Below are positions 18,920-26,822 of a stretch of DNA of 50,372 bases, in pieces. Both the position numbers and the translations under genes were made by a program. The DNA is taken from positions 1-50,372 of IMG/VR virus record IMGVR_UViG_3300023172_004632, one strand, 5' to 3'. Under the pieces are notes generated by a model. The model ran no database searches and was not told the DNA's origin. It saw nothing but the letters and a program-made list of their open reading frames with translations. Every line of letters begins with the position of its first letter. Position 1 is the first letter of the stretch. This DNA is from a virus.

Positions 18920-19738
18920 ATGACACCAACTACGCTCGCGTCAGGAGTGAATCGTCTAACACTTGGAGTTGCAGTGCCCGCCAACAACACGTCTGGTGTG
19001 GCAAATGATGCCAGCCTCGCGGGCATATTCATCTTTACAAGGGTTCCAATCCGCATCTGGCAGATGAATAATGCTGATGTCTGGTCTGAGCTAGACATTC
19101 TTACAGGAGAAGCAGGGTCTAGAATCTCGACAGTCTATTTTGATGACACTGAGATTACTAGAATCTTCCTGCAGTCGACAGGGGAAGATAATGTTGTTGT
19201 TAGAGCTGTTCGTAGAGAGACAGCAGATTCAAATGTTGCACAAGATGGTGTGAATAATCAAGTTCATATTGCCTCAAGTTCATTCTTAGATCTAACAGAT
19301 ACTCCGTCATCATTTGCCGCTCAAGCCGGAAAATATCCAAGAGTTAATAACGCAGGGACAATGCTTGAATTCGTCTCAGGTACAGGCGGTTATACAAACA
19401 CAGATGTTGCTGCTTACCTAAATGGCAACTTAGACTCTCATATCATACCTGATACTAACGCTACATATGATATTGGCACGGCAGAAAAGAAAATAAGACA
19501 CTTATACTTAAGCCCTAACTCGATGTACATCGGTGACACTTGGATTAAAGCAGAGGGTGACCAAGTTAAGACGCCAAATCTTTTAGTGGGAGATATTAAT
19601 CTGAACAATGAAGGAAGAGCCAATGAAGTCGATGGAACAAACGGTCACTGGTCCATTCAAGAAGGCTCAGATGATCTCTTCCTTATCAATCGAAAGACAG
19701 GTAAGAAATATCGATTTAATATCACAGAAATAGTATAG
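18920..19738 (+). CDS. tail-fiber-like structural protein, short paralog (272 aa)
   Basis: Excellent ribosome site (AAAGGAGG) before the ATG. Residues 1-118 are clearly homologous to the first 118 residues of the 753-residue protein at 20000; both contain [30 protein letters not shown] and QDGVNN. After that come motifs common in phage fibers: FLDLTDTPSSF, then YDIGTAEKKIRHLYLSPNSMYIGD. Compared with the long copy it lacks the collagen-like stretch and the large C-terminal domain. It is probably a virion surface or fiber-base protein that shares an attachment domain with its neighbour. Confidence 0.68.
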   Translation: MTPTTLASGVNRLTLGVAVPANNTSGVANDASLAGIFIFTRVPIRIWQMNNADVWSELDILTGEAGSRISTVYFDDTEITRIFLQSTGEDNVVVRAVRRETADSNVAQDGVNNQVHIASSSFLDLTDTPSSFAAQAGKYPRVNNAGTMLEFVSGTGGYTNTDVAAYLNGNLDSHIIPDTNATYDIGTAEKKIRHLYLSPNSMYIGDTWIKAEGDQVKTPNLLVGDINLNNEGRANEVDGTNGHWSIQEGSDDLFLINRKTGKKYRFNITEIV

Positions 19739-19768
19739 TATTAACAAATTTTTCTTACTGTTTATATC

Positions 19769-19817
19769 CAGCCCGCTCACGTTCCATAAGGCGATCGTGA
19801 GCGGGTTGAATGTTTTT
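19769..19817 (+). terminator. intrinsic terminator after the short fiber gene
   Basis: A perfect 10-base stem pairs CCCGCTCACG (19772-19781) with CGTGAGCGGG (19796-19805). Three more flanking pairs, one of them G-T, extend it to 19769 and 19808. The loop is 14 bases and a TTTTT run follows at 19813-19817. It is the only strong GC-rich hairpin with a T tract I found in the window. It isolates the upstream operon from the long fiber gene. Confidence 0.72.
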
Positions 19818-19825
19818 CGTAGAAT

Positions 19826-19924
19826 AAATTTAAAAATTATTTAAGATTTTCGTACGGCCCTGACATTGACACGATTAATAAAGGCTTAGAGCGTCCCGAA
19901 GAGATGGTCCGAGAGAGGATCTGA
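19826..19924 (+). pseudogene. remnant of an aminotransferase gene 3' end
   Basis: These 99 bases align without gaps to the last 99 bases of the aminotransferase gene (18734-18832). By hand count 84 of 99 bases match, and the frame is open for 32 codons up to a TGA. At protein level 26 of 32 residues match, and six codon changes are silent, so the copy diverged under protein-level constraint before it was cut off. A TAG lies in frame just upstream and no start codon remains. Weaker similarity seems to continue about 12 bases past the stop. It precedes a fiber gene, exactly as the intact copy does. Confidence 0.85.
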
Positions 19925-19999
19925 TTTAAAATTAATTGCTTCATATGTAGTTTATGTTGCCCTTGCAGTAACAGTCAGTAAACACACAGGAGCATTTGA

Positions 20000-22261
20000 A
20001 TGAATCCAACAAATCTAGTCGCAGGCGTTAATAGAGTAACCTTGGGTCTCACAGGCCCATCCTTAGCTACTGACGGTGTAGCAGATGATGCTAATATCGC
20101 AGGTATGTTTATCTACTCACGGGTGCCAATTCGCATCTGGCAGATGAATAACGCCAATGTCTGGTCTCACATGGATGAGCTCACAGGTGCTTCAGGCTCA
20201 AGAATTGTTACAGTTTACTTTGATACTACTAACACCACCAGAATCTTTCTGCAATCGACAGGAGATGATGGTGCCATTGTTCGCGTGGTTCGTCGAGAAG
20301 AAGCTGCGTCTGTGGTGCAGCAGGATGGTGTTAATAATAGAGTCGTGGGTGGCGGCGGAGTCGGCCCGCAAGGCCCAGCAGGCCCGCAAGGCCCAGCAGG
20401 CCCACAAGGTCCAGCAGGCCCACAAGGTCCAGCAGGACCACAAGGCCCAGCAGGAGCAGATGGCTCAGGAGACTCCGGATGGTCAAATCTTGAAAATCCG
20501 CATACTCATACAGGAAGTTTAATAATTGATGTTCCTGGGGATGCAACTACTTGGTCTGTTGCCCCCACGCAGTACTTTAGATACAATGGTTCAGTTATAG
20601 GGGGCAGCAACACCCACAATCCTGAAGGAACTGGGCTCGTAGCATCTATAATAAGCAGTATGCCCAATGACACACAGATTCCAAAAATTGAAATAGGCGG
20701 TTTTTACCAGACAGAGCCAGGAATTTCTGCCGGCTTCCACCCCACTTATTCATTAATGAGTGGCGGCTGGGCGCCCACTGATCATATTAACCCCAACCTT
20801 GACCCTCGTTTTACTGATCGAGTTAGCTTAGCGTCTGGGCGGGACCAATGGCTCCCAGATCTTGAATTTGGGCAGCCATCAAACCCAAGATTTTATACTT
20901 ATGGTCCCATGGGTGGCGGCCCTGACGGTCCTAAGCTCCAGATAACGGGTTCTATTGTCATGGACCCGCAGTCTAATATCTTTATTGGAAATCCTGAAGG
21001 ACCAGGTATGTCAAAATACCCTGAAGAGTGGACTTTGGGTGATGACGATGGCCTCTTAATAACACGAAATTTGTTTGTGAATAACAGCAATGATACTTAT
21101 TATAGATTCGGCGACCATCGCTCTTACGTTAAGTTTGCGAATAGATCATACCTAGATTTAGGTCGATTCTCTACTGTTGGGTATAAAGACGTCGATAATG
21201 ATGATGTTGTGCTCTTCTCATCCAACGGAGCTCTTCATATACGCGACGGCTCAAGAATATACGGCAATCTTAGAACTGATGGGGTGCTTTTTGAACAAGA
21301 CCACGATAGTTCAATGTCCATACAACGGCTTAATATTGTTAACGGCAGCAGTCACCCATGGTATCCAAACCACCCAGGTTCTCTTAGCTGTGCTGGAGAT
21401 GCTTCTTTTACAGGCGAGGCTTCTTTTACAGCCGACACAAGAATTGATAAGCTTTACGTTAACAGGGTAACAGATCAGCCGTCTGGCTGTGTTTCTCCTC
21501 TTATGATTCGCCAAGCGGGGACTAATTTCGGGCATAGAATTATGATTGATAGGCTCTATCAAGACGGCTCATCGGGTGGTTGGAACATAGGTCTTGATTC
21601 TGACAATAAGCTTACCTTTCAATATTTCGTCCTGGACACTGACGGAGAACTTGTGAATGGATATTGGAACAATGCAGATGCAGGTAGAGGCTATATAGCC
21701 AAACAAACTGATGTCGGCCAGCTCACCTTCACAGGTCAACACAGATCTATCCCGCAGGAGGGAACAGTTGCGGACTTTGAAGATAAGGTCGGTCTTATTG
21801 TTGTCTCAACAGGTAAATACAGTTCAATGGGAGAAGATGATATTACTATCAATGATGCCATGCCTAAAGTTGAGCTTTCTTCAGTGGCGAACGACAAGAG
21901 GGTCTTTGGTGTTGTCTCTAATGTGGAGGATACAGACAGTGACGAGCGAAGCTTTACACAAGGTATTTGGGGAACAAGTGTTGATAAGCCTGCAGGCGAC
22001 GACCGCGTCATCATTAACTCTGTAGGCGAAGGTGCAATGTGGGTAACAGATATCAACGGCAACCTTGAGAACGGTGACTATATCACATCCTCAGACCTCG
22101 CAGGGTATGGTATGAGGCAAGACGACGATCTACTTCACAACTACACAGTCGCTAAGATCACGATGGACTGCGACTTCGATCTCAACTCCACCGAGTATCG
22201 TTGCGAACAGATCGGTCCTTACAAGCGTGCTTTCGTCGGAGTTACATACCACTGCGGATAA
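20000..22261 (+). CDS. tail fiber / virion spike with collagen-like segment and C-terminal chaperone-type domain (753 aa)
   Basis: ACAGGAGC ribosome site before the ATG. Residues 1-118 match the short paralog at 18920. Residues 122-151 are five GPQGPA repeats, a collagen-like triple-helix stalk. The middle (about 160-590) is Gly, Asn and Ser-rich beta structure with IYGNLRTDG-like fiber repeats. The final about 150 residues contain VFGVVSN, then [15 protein letters not shown], then [18 protein letters not shown]. These are characteristic of the peptidase G2-like self-processing or chaperone domain at the end of phage and giant-virus fiber proteins. It is probably a trimeric host-contact fiber. 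Confidence 0.78.
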   Translation: MNPTNLVAGVNRVTLGLTGPSLATDGVADDANIAGMFIYSRVPIRIWQMNNANVWSHMDELTGASGSRIVTVYFDTTNTTRIFLQSTGDDGAIVRVVRREEAASVVQQDGVNNRVVGGGGVGPQGPAGPQGPAGPQGPAGPQGPAGPQGPAGADGSGDSGWSNLENPHTHTGSLIIDVPGDATTWSVAPTQYFRYNGSVIGGSNTHNPEGTGLVASIISSMPNDTQIPKIEIGGFYQTEPGISAGFHPTYSLMSGGWAPTDHINPNLDPRFTDRVSLASGRDQWLPDLEFGQPSNPRFYTYGPMGGGPDGPKLQITGSIVMDPQSNIFIGNPEGPGMSKYPEEWTLGDDDGLLITRNLFVNNSNDTYYRFGDHRSYVKFANRSYLDLGRFSTVGYKDVDNDDVVLFSSNGALHIRDGSRIYGNLRTDGVLFEQDHDSSMSIQRLNIVNGSSHPWYPNHPGSLSCAGDASFTGEASFTADTRIDKLYVNRVTDQPSGCVSPLMIRQAGTNFGHRIMIDRLYQDGSSGGWNIGLDSDNKLTFQYFVLDTDGELVNGYWNNADAGRGYIAKQTDVGQLTFTGQHRSIPQEGTVADFEDKVGLIVVSTGKYSSMGEDDITINDAMPKVELSSVANDKRVFGVVSNVEDTDSDERSFTQGIWGTSVDKPAGDDRVIINSVGEGAMWVTDINGNLENGDYITSSDLAGYGMRQDDDLLHNYTVAKITMDCDFDLNSTEYRCEQIGPYKRAFVGVTYHCG
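20363..20452 (+). repeat. five 18-base tandem repeats coding GPQGPA
   Basis: Five in-frame copies of an 18-base unit (GGCCCGCAAGGCCCAGCA and near variants) encode Gly-Pro-Gln-Gly-Pro-Ala in the long fiber gene. The changes between units are mostly third-position (CCG/CCA, GGC/GGT). Repeat number could vary by slippage or recombination and alter stalk length. Confidence 0.9.
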
Positions 22262-22267
22262 AGTTTA

Positions 22268-22296
22268 TAAACATTTTGGCTCGGATTCAATACAAT
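22268..22296 (+). promoter_or_regulatory. sigma70-like promoter before the 77-aa gene
   Basis: TAAACA (22268-22273) and TACAAT (22291-22296) are 17 bases apart in the 61-base gap after the long fiber gene. A strong AAGGAGG ribosome site follows before the ATG at 22323. Both hexamers are partial matches, so this is tentative. Confidence 0.35.
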
Positions 22297-22322
22297 TAGT
22301 CATAAATGCCAAGGAGGTATAA

Positions 22323-22556
22323 ATGGCTAAGAAAGTTTATAAATTGCATGATGAAGTGATCGGTGAAGTTGCTCGCTCTTTGCAGCGTGCTCTGCTGACT
22401 GGAACTGATATCGTAGATCATCTACGTCAGATCGAACTCAATGTTCAGCGAGGAGATAGTTCCGTGACGCTGTCTGAGGAATTCGTTCGACGCCAGACTA
22501 AGAATGATCAGCGCATGGTCGATGAAGCTGAAGCGCTAAATCTCGAGACTGAGTAA
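22323..22556 (+). CDS. small conserved-looking hypothetical protein (77 aa)
   Basis: Very strong ribosome site (AAGGAGG, 7 bases before ATG) and optimised codons (CGT, CTG, GGT), so it is probably abundant. The product is helical, with VIGEVARSLQRALLTGTDIVDHLRQIEL followed by an EEFVRRQ helix and an acidic tail. I know no function for it. It precedes the pyrophosphatase gene by one base, so it may be co-translated with nucleotide genes. Confidence 0.7.
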   Translation: MAKKVYKLHDEVIGEVARSLQRALLTGTDIVDHLRQIELNVQRGDSSVTLSEEFVRRQTKNDQRMVDEAEALNLETE

Positions 22557-22557
22557 G

Positions 22558-22941
22558 ATGTCAGAAACATCTTCTGATAGATTAGATGCCATTTTCTTTC
22601 TGCAGGAAAGATTTATGGAACAGCTTTCCCAGAACAAAGAGCCTCTACCTGAGTGGCCTGTGGACCCTTCTGATAAGAAGGCACAGCAGTTCATTCGTGA
22701 TATCATTCACAGAGGTACTGAAGAAGCATTTGAAGCACTTCTTCATCTTAAGAACTGGAAGCCTCACAAGCACACTGAGAACAAAGAATTTGATCGAGAT
22801 GCGTTTCTCGAGGAGATGATTGACGATTTCACATATAAGCTGGAAGCGTTGATTTTGATGGGTTATGAGCCAAAAGAATTTTTTAACGCATTTTGCGAAA
22901 AGAATAGAAGAAATCTGGACAGGGTCAGAGGAGAATACTAA
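22558..22941 (+). CDS. all-alpha NTP pyrophosphatase, dimeric dUTPase / MazG-like (127 aa)
   Basis: The helix pattern fits the dimeric-dUTPase/MazG superfamily: RGTEEAFEALLHLKNWK supplies the first acidic pair, FLEEMIDDFTYKLEALILMGY supplies the second acidic set (E-E-x-x-D-D), and FFNAFCEKNRRNLDRVRGEY matches the closing K-N-x-x-N-x-x-R helix. This family hydrolyses dUTP, dCTP or other NTPs to the monophosphate and pyrophosphate. A trimeric dUTPase is already present at 11590, so the substrate here may be another nucleotide, for example dCTP as with T4 gp56. That is inference. ATG one base after the previous stop. Confidence 0.7.
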   Translation: MSETSSDRLDAIFFLQERFMEQLSQNKEPLPEWPVDPSDKKAQQFIRDIIHRGTEEAFEALLHLKNWKPHKHTENKEFDRDAFLEEMIDDFTYKLEALILMGYEPKEFFNAFCEKNRRNLDRVRGEY

Positions 22942-23872
22942 CCTGCTCGAGTATCTGTTCAGAACTCAGAAAAGCTTTTCTTCTAAATTTATTGATCAAG
23001 AGAATCTCTCCCTTGAAGAAAAAGAGCGCCTTACACAAGAGTTTGCGCTCGCTCTTCATAATGAAGTTTCTTCCCTTGTCAGAGAGATTAACTTTAAACA
23101 TCACGCAAGTGAAAGAAAAGATATTGTAAAGAATTCGATCTTGTTCGAAGGGATTGACTGTTTTCGTTATCTTTTGGCGATTATGAACTTGTGGGGCTTT
23201 ACAGCCGATGAGTTTTTAGAAGCTTTTGATGACAAGGCTGCGTACTTAGATATCAAATACAATAATGACAAAGAGTGGGCAGGTCAGCCTGTAGTACTTG
23301 TTGATGTCGACGATGTAGTAGCAAATTTTAGAGAAGGGTATGCTGATTATTTGAATTCTCTAGACGGAGTCAATGTTGATGTAAACTCTAGCGAATACTA
23401 TTTCACAGAAGGCATACCAAGAGAAAAGTATAATCCTGAGCTGATCTTTCAAGACTTTATTGAAGCAAGAATGCTAAGAACTCTAACAGTAGATCAAAGC
23501 ATGATCAGTGCTGTAAATGATTTATATGATAAAGGGTACTGGATTCATGTTCTGACTGCAAGACCTGACTGGAACCAGACATGCAAGTATGATACTTACA
23601 CGTGGCTTTCAAATTCAGGATTGAAGTTTCATCGGATATCTTTTTCTCCTGAGAAGATGATTTGGGCAGCAAAATCAAAGTATTATGACGGAAATGCAAT
23701 ATTCTGTGCGATAGATGATTCTCCCAAGCACTCCAGAGAATATGCGAAGCATGGTGTGAAGGTAATTTCACCGAAAAAACCGTACAATTCAGAGCTTGAA
23801 AGTGTTGACAATGTCTTTGTGGTAAAAAGCGGAGATGAGGTAGAAGCGGTAATACAAAACTTTAACGGATAG
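22865..23872 (+). CDS. MazG-like domain fused to HAD 5'-nucleotidase
   Basis: With the ATG at 22865 the gene overlaps the previous one by 77 bases in the +1 frame and has 335 residues. A second possible start is CTG at 22943, 9 bases after a strong GAGGAG. Residues about 50-132 again look like an all-alpha NTP pyrophosphatase (NEVSSLVREINFKHH, FEGIDCFRYLLAIMNLWGF, then a closing K-x-x-x-L-D-x-K-Y helix). Residues 143-330 are a HAD phosphatase of the deoxyribonucleotidase type, with motif I VDVDDVV (D147, D149), motif II HVLTARP and motif IV AIDDSPKH. The fusion could turn an NTP into NMP and then nucleoside. The order pyrophosphatase then nucleotidase on one chain suggests channelling, which is inference. 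Confidence 0.65.
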   Translation: MSQKNFLTHFAKRIEEIWTGSEENTNLLEYLFRTQKSFSSKFIDQENLSLEEKERLTQEFALALHNEVSSLVREINFKHHASERKDIVKNSILFEGIDCFRYLLAIMNLWGFTADEFLEAFDDKAAYLDIKYNNDKEWAGQPVVLVDVDDVVANFREGYADYLNSLDGVNVDVNSSEYYFTEGIPREKYNPELIFQDFIEARMLRTLTVDQSMISAVNDLYDKGYWIHVLTARPDWNQTCKYDTYTWLSNSGLKFHRISFSPEKMIWAAKSKYYDGNAIFCAIDDSPKHSREYAKHGVKVISPKKPYNSELESVDNVFVVKSGDEVEAVIQNFNG

Positions 23873-23901
23873 GGCATATTTAATTCTGCAGAGGATTTTT
23901 T

Positions 23902-24183
23902 ATGTATAGCCTTCCCTATCTCTCTGATATCAGAGAAAAAATTGACAAAAAGATCGAAGAAGATCCTGACTTCTACGATAACGTAAGAGTCAATGGGTTA
24001 AGAAAGGACATTGTAGATCTGCTCAAAGACATGAGAAAATGGGTCGACAAAAAAGATCAAAACCAGATTTTAGGAAAGAATAGAACATATTTACCCGTGA
24101 GAGATTCAAACGCACAAGTTAATGATCTCATACAGCGCCATTCTGATATTGTTGACACAGCCAAGCGTCTAGGAATTATATAA
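23902..24183 (+). CDS. small hypothetical protein (93 aa)
   Basis: AGAGGA ribosome site before the ATG. Mostly helical and charged, with a central DLLKDMRKWVDKK segment and no membrane span or known motif. It ends in a TAATG overlap with the next gene, so it is probably co-translated with the HAD phosphatase. Confidence 0.65.
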   Translation: MYSLPYLSDIREKIDKKIEEDPDFYDNVRVNGLRKDIVDLLKDMRKWVDKKDQNQILGKNRTYLPVRDSNAQVNDLIQRHSDIVDTAKRLGII

Positions 24184-25118
24184 TGAGAAAAATCAAGATC
24201 AAAAGAGTCATGACCGAAGCTTTTCCGGACGCTTCTAAGGGTGATTGCGATGTTTTCGCAGTTTTTGATTTTGATGAGACGGTAGCTATAACAGATTCAG
24301 TAATTCATGTCGTAGACAAAGAATCAGGTGAGAGAAAAAGGTCTTTTACTCCCGACGAGTACGCTGTTAAGTTTGGTACGGGAGAAGAATCCTTATCAAG
24401 CACAGAAGAGTTTGACTACTCAGAATTTGATGATGTAGACCCAGGATCAACCAAGACAACTGAAGTTTTTGAGATTCTGAAGAATGTTGTTGAGTGTGGA
24501 GTTACCGCGGCTGCGATTCTTACTGCCAGGGGTCCCGAGGCTAGGCAGGGTATTAAAGATTTCCTCTCAAAACTAAACGTGAACTTACAAGTCATCGATA
24601 CTGTAAACACTTCTTCTCCGGCGGCCAAAGCTGCTAAATTTAGAGGCTATGCAAAACAGTTCAATCCTTCGACAATGCACTTCTATGAAGATTCAGACCC
24701 TAACAGAGCAGCTGTTGAAAACATGGTTAGAAGCTCGAAAGATTTTGAAGGTATTGACGTATTCATTCACAACGTCAAGAAAGGTGAGAAGCAAGACTCG
24801 GGTCATGTCTTGGCTACGTATGAAGCTCCTCCTGAACCGAAAAATCCAATGGTGAAGGAAGCAAGAGAGAAAACAGTTAATCTCATGCTTGAAGCGCTCA
24901 CAGACACAGACGTTCGTCGTATTGAGGGCATAGCAAGAAGAGAGATTAGAGACTTTTTAAGGCAAAACCTCGAGAAAAAAGTAATGAGTTTTGTGCAAAA
25001 AGAACTCAAGGGAAGAGACAACGAAAAGATAATCAGAGATATCGCAGCTAAAGTAATTGTTGATCTCTATCGTGCGCTCTGGGTCAAACGATCTTTTTGG
25101 GAACAAGATCTAAAATAG
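24183..25118 (+). CDS. HAD-superfamily phosphatase with C-terminal helical extension (311 aa)
   Basis: Motif I is FDFDETVA (DxDxT). Motif II is AAILTARG. A late acidic motif YEDSDPN supplies the last metal ligands. This places it with acid phosphatases and polynucleotide 3'-phosphatases of the HAD class. Residues about 235-311 are a separate helical tail with repeated Leu/Arg patterns (VNLMLEAL, then IARREIRDFLRQNL) like the short helices seen in other proteins of this window. The substrate is unknown. It follows a 93-aa gene in a TAATG overlap and ends a small operon before the thyX promoter. Confidence 0.68.
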   Translation: MRKIKIKRVMTEAFPDASKGDCDVFAVFDFDETVAITDSVIHVVDKESGERKRSFTPDEYAVKFGTGEESLSSTEEFDYSEFDDVDPGSTKTTEVFEILKNVVECGVTAAAILTARGPEARQGIKDFLSKLNVNLQVIDTVNTSSPAAKAAKFRGYAKQFNPSTMHFYEDSDPNRAAVENMVRSSKDFEGIDVFIHNVKKGEKQDSGHVLATYEAPPEPKNPMVKEAREKTVNLMLEALTDTDVRRIEGIARREIRDFLRQNLEKKVMSFVQKELKGRDNEKIIRDIAAKVIVDLYRALWVKRSFWEQDLK

Positions 25119-25119
25119 T

Positions 25120-25148
25120 TTGAACAATCTGATAACATGATGTAGTAT
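25120..25148 (+). promoter_or_regulatory. sigma70-like promoter before thyX
   Basis: TTGAAC (25120-25125) and TAGTAT (25143-25148) are 17 bases apart in the 59-base gap. The TTGAAC followed by AATCTG closely repeats the -35 region before the SSB gene at 9532. An AGGAGAT ribosome site follows before the ATG at 25178. Confidence 0.5.
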
Positions 25149-25177
25149 TTCTTATGCTTTCATAGGAGATAAACAGC

Positions 25178-26161
25178 ATGCCTCAAAACCCCAATCTTGA
25201 ACCTGTTACTTTGCCCATGCCTCTTCGGTTTGAAGAGAAGCCGGAAACTGAATTTGTTAACGATCTTGATGCACTGCGTGTTGAGCTTGTTGACAGTCCT
25301 ACTGGCGAGCAAATCCGCAATGTCGCATACCGTTATGTAAAAGCTACCTGGGCTGATTCCCCCGAAGAAACTGACCCCTTGAATGCCACTCAGCGCGAGC
25401 TTTCTGAGACTCTTGAAGATGTCATGCAGTTTCGCGCTCTTCCTGCTGGAATGGAAGCAATGTCCTTCACATTCCTCATTGGTGGAATCGATCTCCAGAC
25501 CGTTACTCACTTGATCCGACATCGAGCCGGCACTTTTGCTGCTCAATGCACCGGTGATCGCTGGCAATCACATAGTCGTGCTTTGGTCCCAGCTGCTGTT
25601 CAAAACAGTCCTGAAATCTATGATCGCTGGAAGGACCACGTTGAAGCAGGTAAGCAGCTTTACGCAGATATGATCGATACCAGGGAGATTAGTATTATGG
25701 ATGCCCGGACCATTCTGCCACGTGCCATCGAAACCTTTTACTATGCTCGATTTAATCTGAAAGACCTGATCGGTTTCATTCGGCAGCGATGTGATAAGCA
25801 AATTCAGCCCGCAGCAGATAATCTGATGGCTGCTAAGATGGCACTTGAGGTTTGCAAGGTTATCCCAGAGGCAGCAACTGTTATCGGAACTAAGACTCTG
25901 ACAGGTCCCGCCATGCACTACGTGCGTAATCTTCGAGCCGGAACCGGAACGAACCTTTATTGGCCCGACGCTGATACTGACGCTAAGATTGAATACCATC
26001 CGAATGATACGATCTATCAGGCTGAAAGAGATGATGTTAACGGTACTAACCCGCCTGAAGATGAAACAGGTGAAAATAGCAAATTCCGCCAACATTGGAA
26101 CTCACTGCTAGCACAGATCAATGACATTGAAGTGGAATATCGAGATCGAATGGGTCGATAA
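25178..26161 (+). CDS. thyX: flavin-dependent thymidylate synthase ThyX
   Basis: A 327-residue protein. The ThyX signature region starts with RHR at 114-116 and continues as AGTFAAQCTGDR, instead of the common RHRxxSxNxxSxR. T119 and C124 stand where Ser residues are usual. The second ThyX hallmark is present: DARTILPRAIETF, then ARFNLKDLIGFIRQRCD, which ends near a Gln-rich helix. It makes dTMP from dUMP using FAD, NADPH and methylene-THF. With dCMP deaminase, dUTPase and thymidine kinase it completes thymidine supply. Codons are optimised and the ribosome site is strong. The altered signature leaves some doubt about the exact reaction. Confidence 0.82.
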   Translation: MPQNPNLEPVTLPMPLRFEEKPETEFVNDLDALRVELVDSPTGEQIRNVAYRYVKATWADSPEETDPLNATQRELSETLEDVMQFRALPAGMEAMSFTFLIGGIDLQTVTHLIRHRAGTFAAQCTGDRWQSHSRALVPAAVQNSPEIYDRWKDHVEAGKQLYADMIDTREISIMDARTILPRAIETFYYARFNLKDLIGFIRQRCDKQIQPAADNLMAAKMALEVCKVIPEAATVIGTKTLTGPAMHYVRNLRAGTGTNLYWPDADTDAKIEYHPNDTIYQAERDDVNGTNPPEDETGENSKFRQHWNSLLAQINDIEVEYRDRMGR

Positions 26162-26162
26162 A

Positions 26163-26435
26163 GTGCCGTTTTCAAATAAAAACACGTCAAGAAGGCGAGA
26201 GCTGATTTATAGTTCAATCGATCTACAGCTAAGCTTTTACCAAGCAAATGCAGTTCTGTTGTCAAACAAAGAAAAAGAAATGAGCGAACAAGAATTTCTT
26301 ATTTGGGAACAGTACTTACACCCAATTGCAAAATCAGACGAGTTTTTATATCGCGATATAGTTGAATTCGGTGCTCAGCTACCTGATGTTGGACATGCTT
26401 TAAGAGAAAGACTTAAGAAAACATCTTTGTCGTAG
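26163..26435 (+). CDS. hypothetical protein (90 aa)
   Basis: I prefer the GTG at 26163, one base after the thyX stop, over the upstream ATG at 26121, which would overlap thyX by 41 bases and has no ribosome site. The protein is helical, with YSSIDLQLSFYQANAVLLSNKEKE followed by an aromatic, acidic segment. No known motif. The start is uncertain. Confidence 0.5.
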   Translation: MPFSNKNTSRRRELIYSSIDLQLSFYQANAVLLSNKEKEMSEQEFLIWEQYLHPIAKSDEFLYRDIVEFGAQLPDVGHALRERLKKTSLS

Positions 26436-26445
26436 GAAATTAAAT

Positions 26446-26661
26446 TTGAGACTTCGAGAACTAGATCTTCACGGTTTTGATCATGACTGGGCTAGAAAAA
26501 TGGTTATTTCTTGGTCGAATCAAAACTTTCCGCCCTACAAGATAATCACAGGAAACTCAGCACAGATGCAAAAAATAGTGAGAGAAGTCCTCGGAAAAAA
26601 ATACAATATTGAATATGAAAGCTATCATAATTTAGGAGCGCTCATTGTTACCCCCAGATAA
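26446..26661 (+). CDS. mini Smr-like protein (71 aa)
   Basis: TTG start with AGGAAA upstream. The sequence has the core Smr (small MutS-related) pattern: LRELDLHGFDHDWARKMV at the N-terminus, then YKIITGNSAQMQKIV and a C-terminal strand LGALIVTP. The DLHG and TGNS elements are the nucleic-acid-contacting, metal-independent nuclease features of Smr domains. At 71 residues it is shorter than normal Smr domains (about 80-90). A role in DNA or RNA nicking is possible. It overlaps the next small gene by 17 bases. Confidence 0.6.
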   Translation: MRLRELDLHGFDHDWARKMVISWSNQNFPPYKIITGNSAQMQKIVREVLGKKYNIEYESYHNLGALIVTPR

Positions 26662-26809
26662 TCTAAATCCAGAAATCTTAAGAGTTATGTTAATGGCTGC
26701 TATTATAGAGCTAGAGGAAACTAAAAGAAAGAATTCTTTATACTCTGTGCTTATACCCTTTATGTTTACAGTAGGCCTAGGCGTAGGCTTCTACATTGGA
26801 ATTTCATAA
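26645..26809 (+). CDS. small single-span membrane protein (54 aa)
   Basis: TTG at 26645 lies 6 bases after a clean AGGAG (26634-26638) inside the end of the Smr-like gene. The frame is open for 54 codons to the TAA at 26807-26809. The N-terminal 30 residues are charged and helical (EILRVMLMAAIIELEETKRKN). Residues about 33-52 form a hydrophobic, glycine-containing span (SVLIPFMFTVGLGVGFYIG). ATGs at 26687 and 26693 are weaker alternatives. Function unknown; it could be a membrane or lysis accessory. Confidence 0.6.
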   Translation: MLPPDNLNPEILRVMLMAAIIELEETKRKNSLYSVLIPFMFTVGLGVGFYIGIS

Positions 26810-26822
26810 TTTTGGAGAAAAA

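Noticed and set aside
20363-20452. Tandem 18-base repeats that could suggest a CRISPR or origin iteron array
   Set aside because: They are contiguous, in frame and code for GPQGPA collagen-like repeats; there are no spacers.
22310-22325. TATAAATG near the 22323 start as a T4 late promoter (TATAAATA)
   Set aside because: It overlaps the start codon and is only a partial match; the ribosome site and ATG explain it.
7007-23872. Idea of a 2-aminoadenine (Z) genome: family A polymerase, HD protein and MazG-like proteins together
   Set aside because: No PurZ-like adenylosuccinate synthetase is seen in the window and the HD protein lacks its HD doublet, so the DatZ role is not supported. The TS-fold fusion points to pyrimidine chemistry instead.
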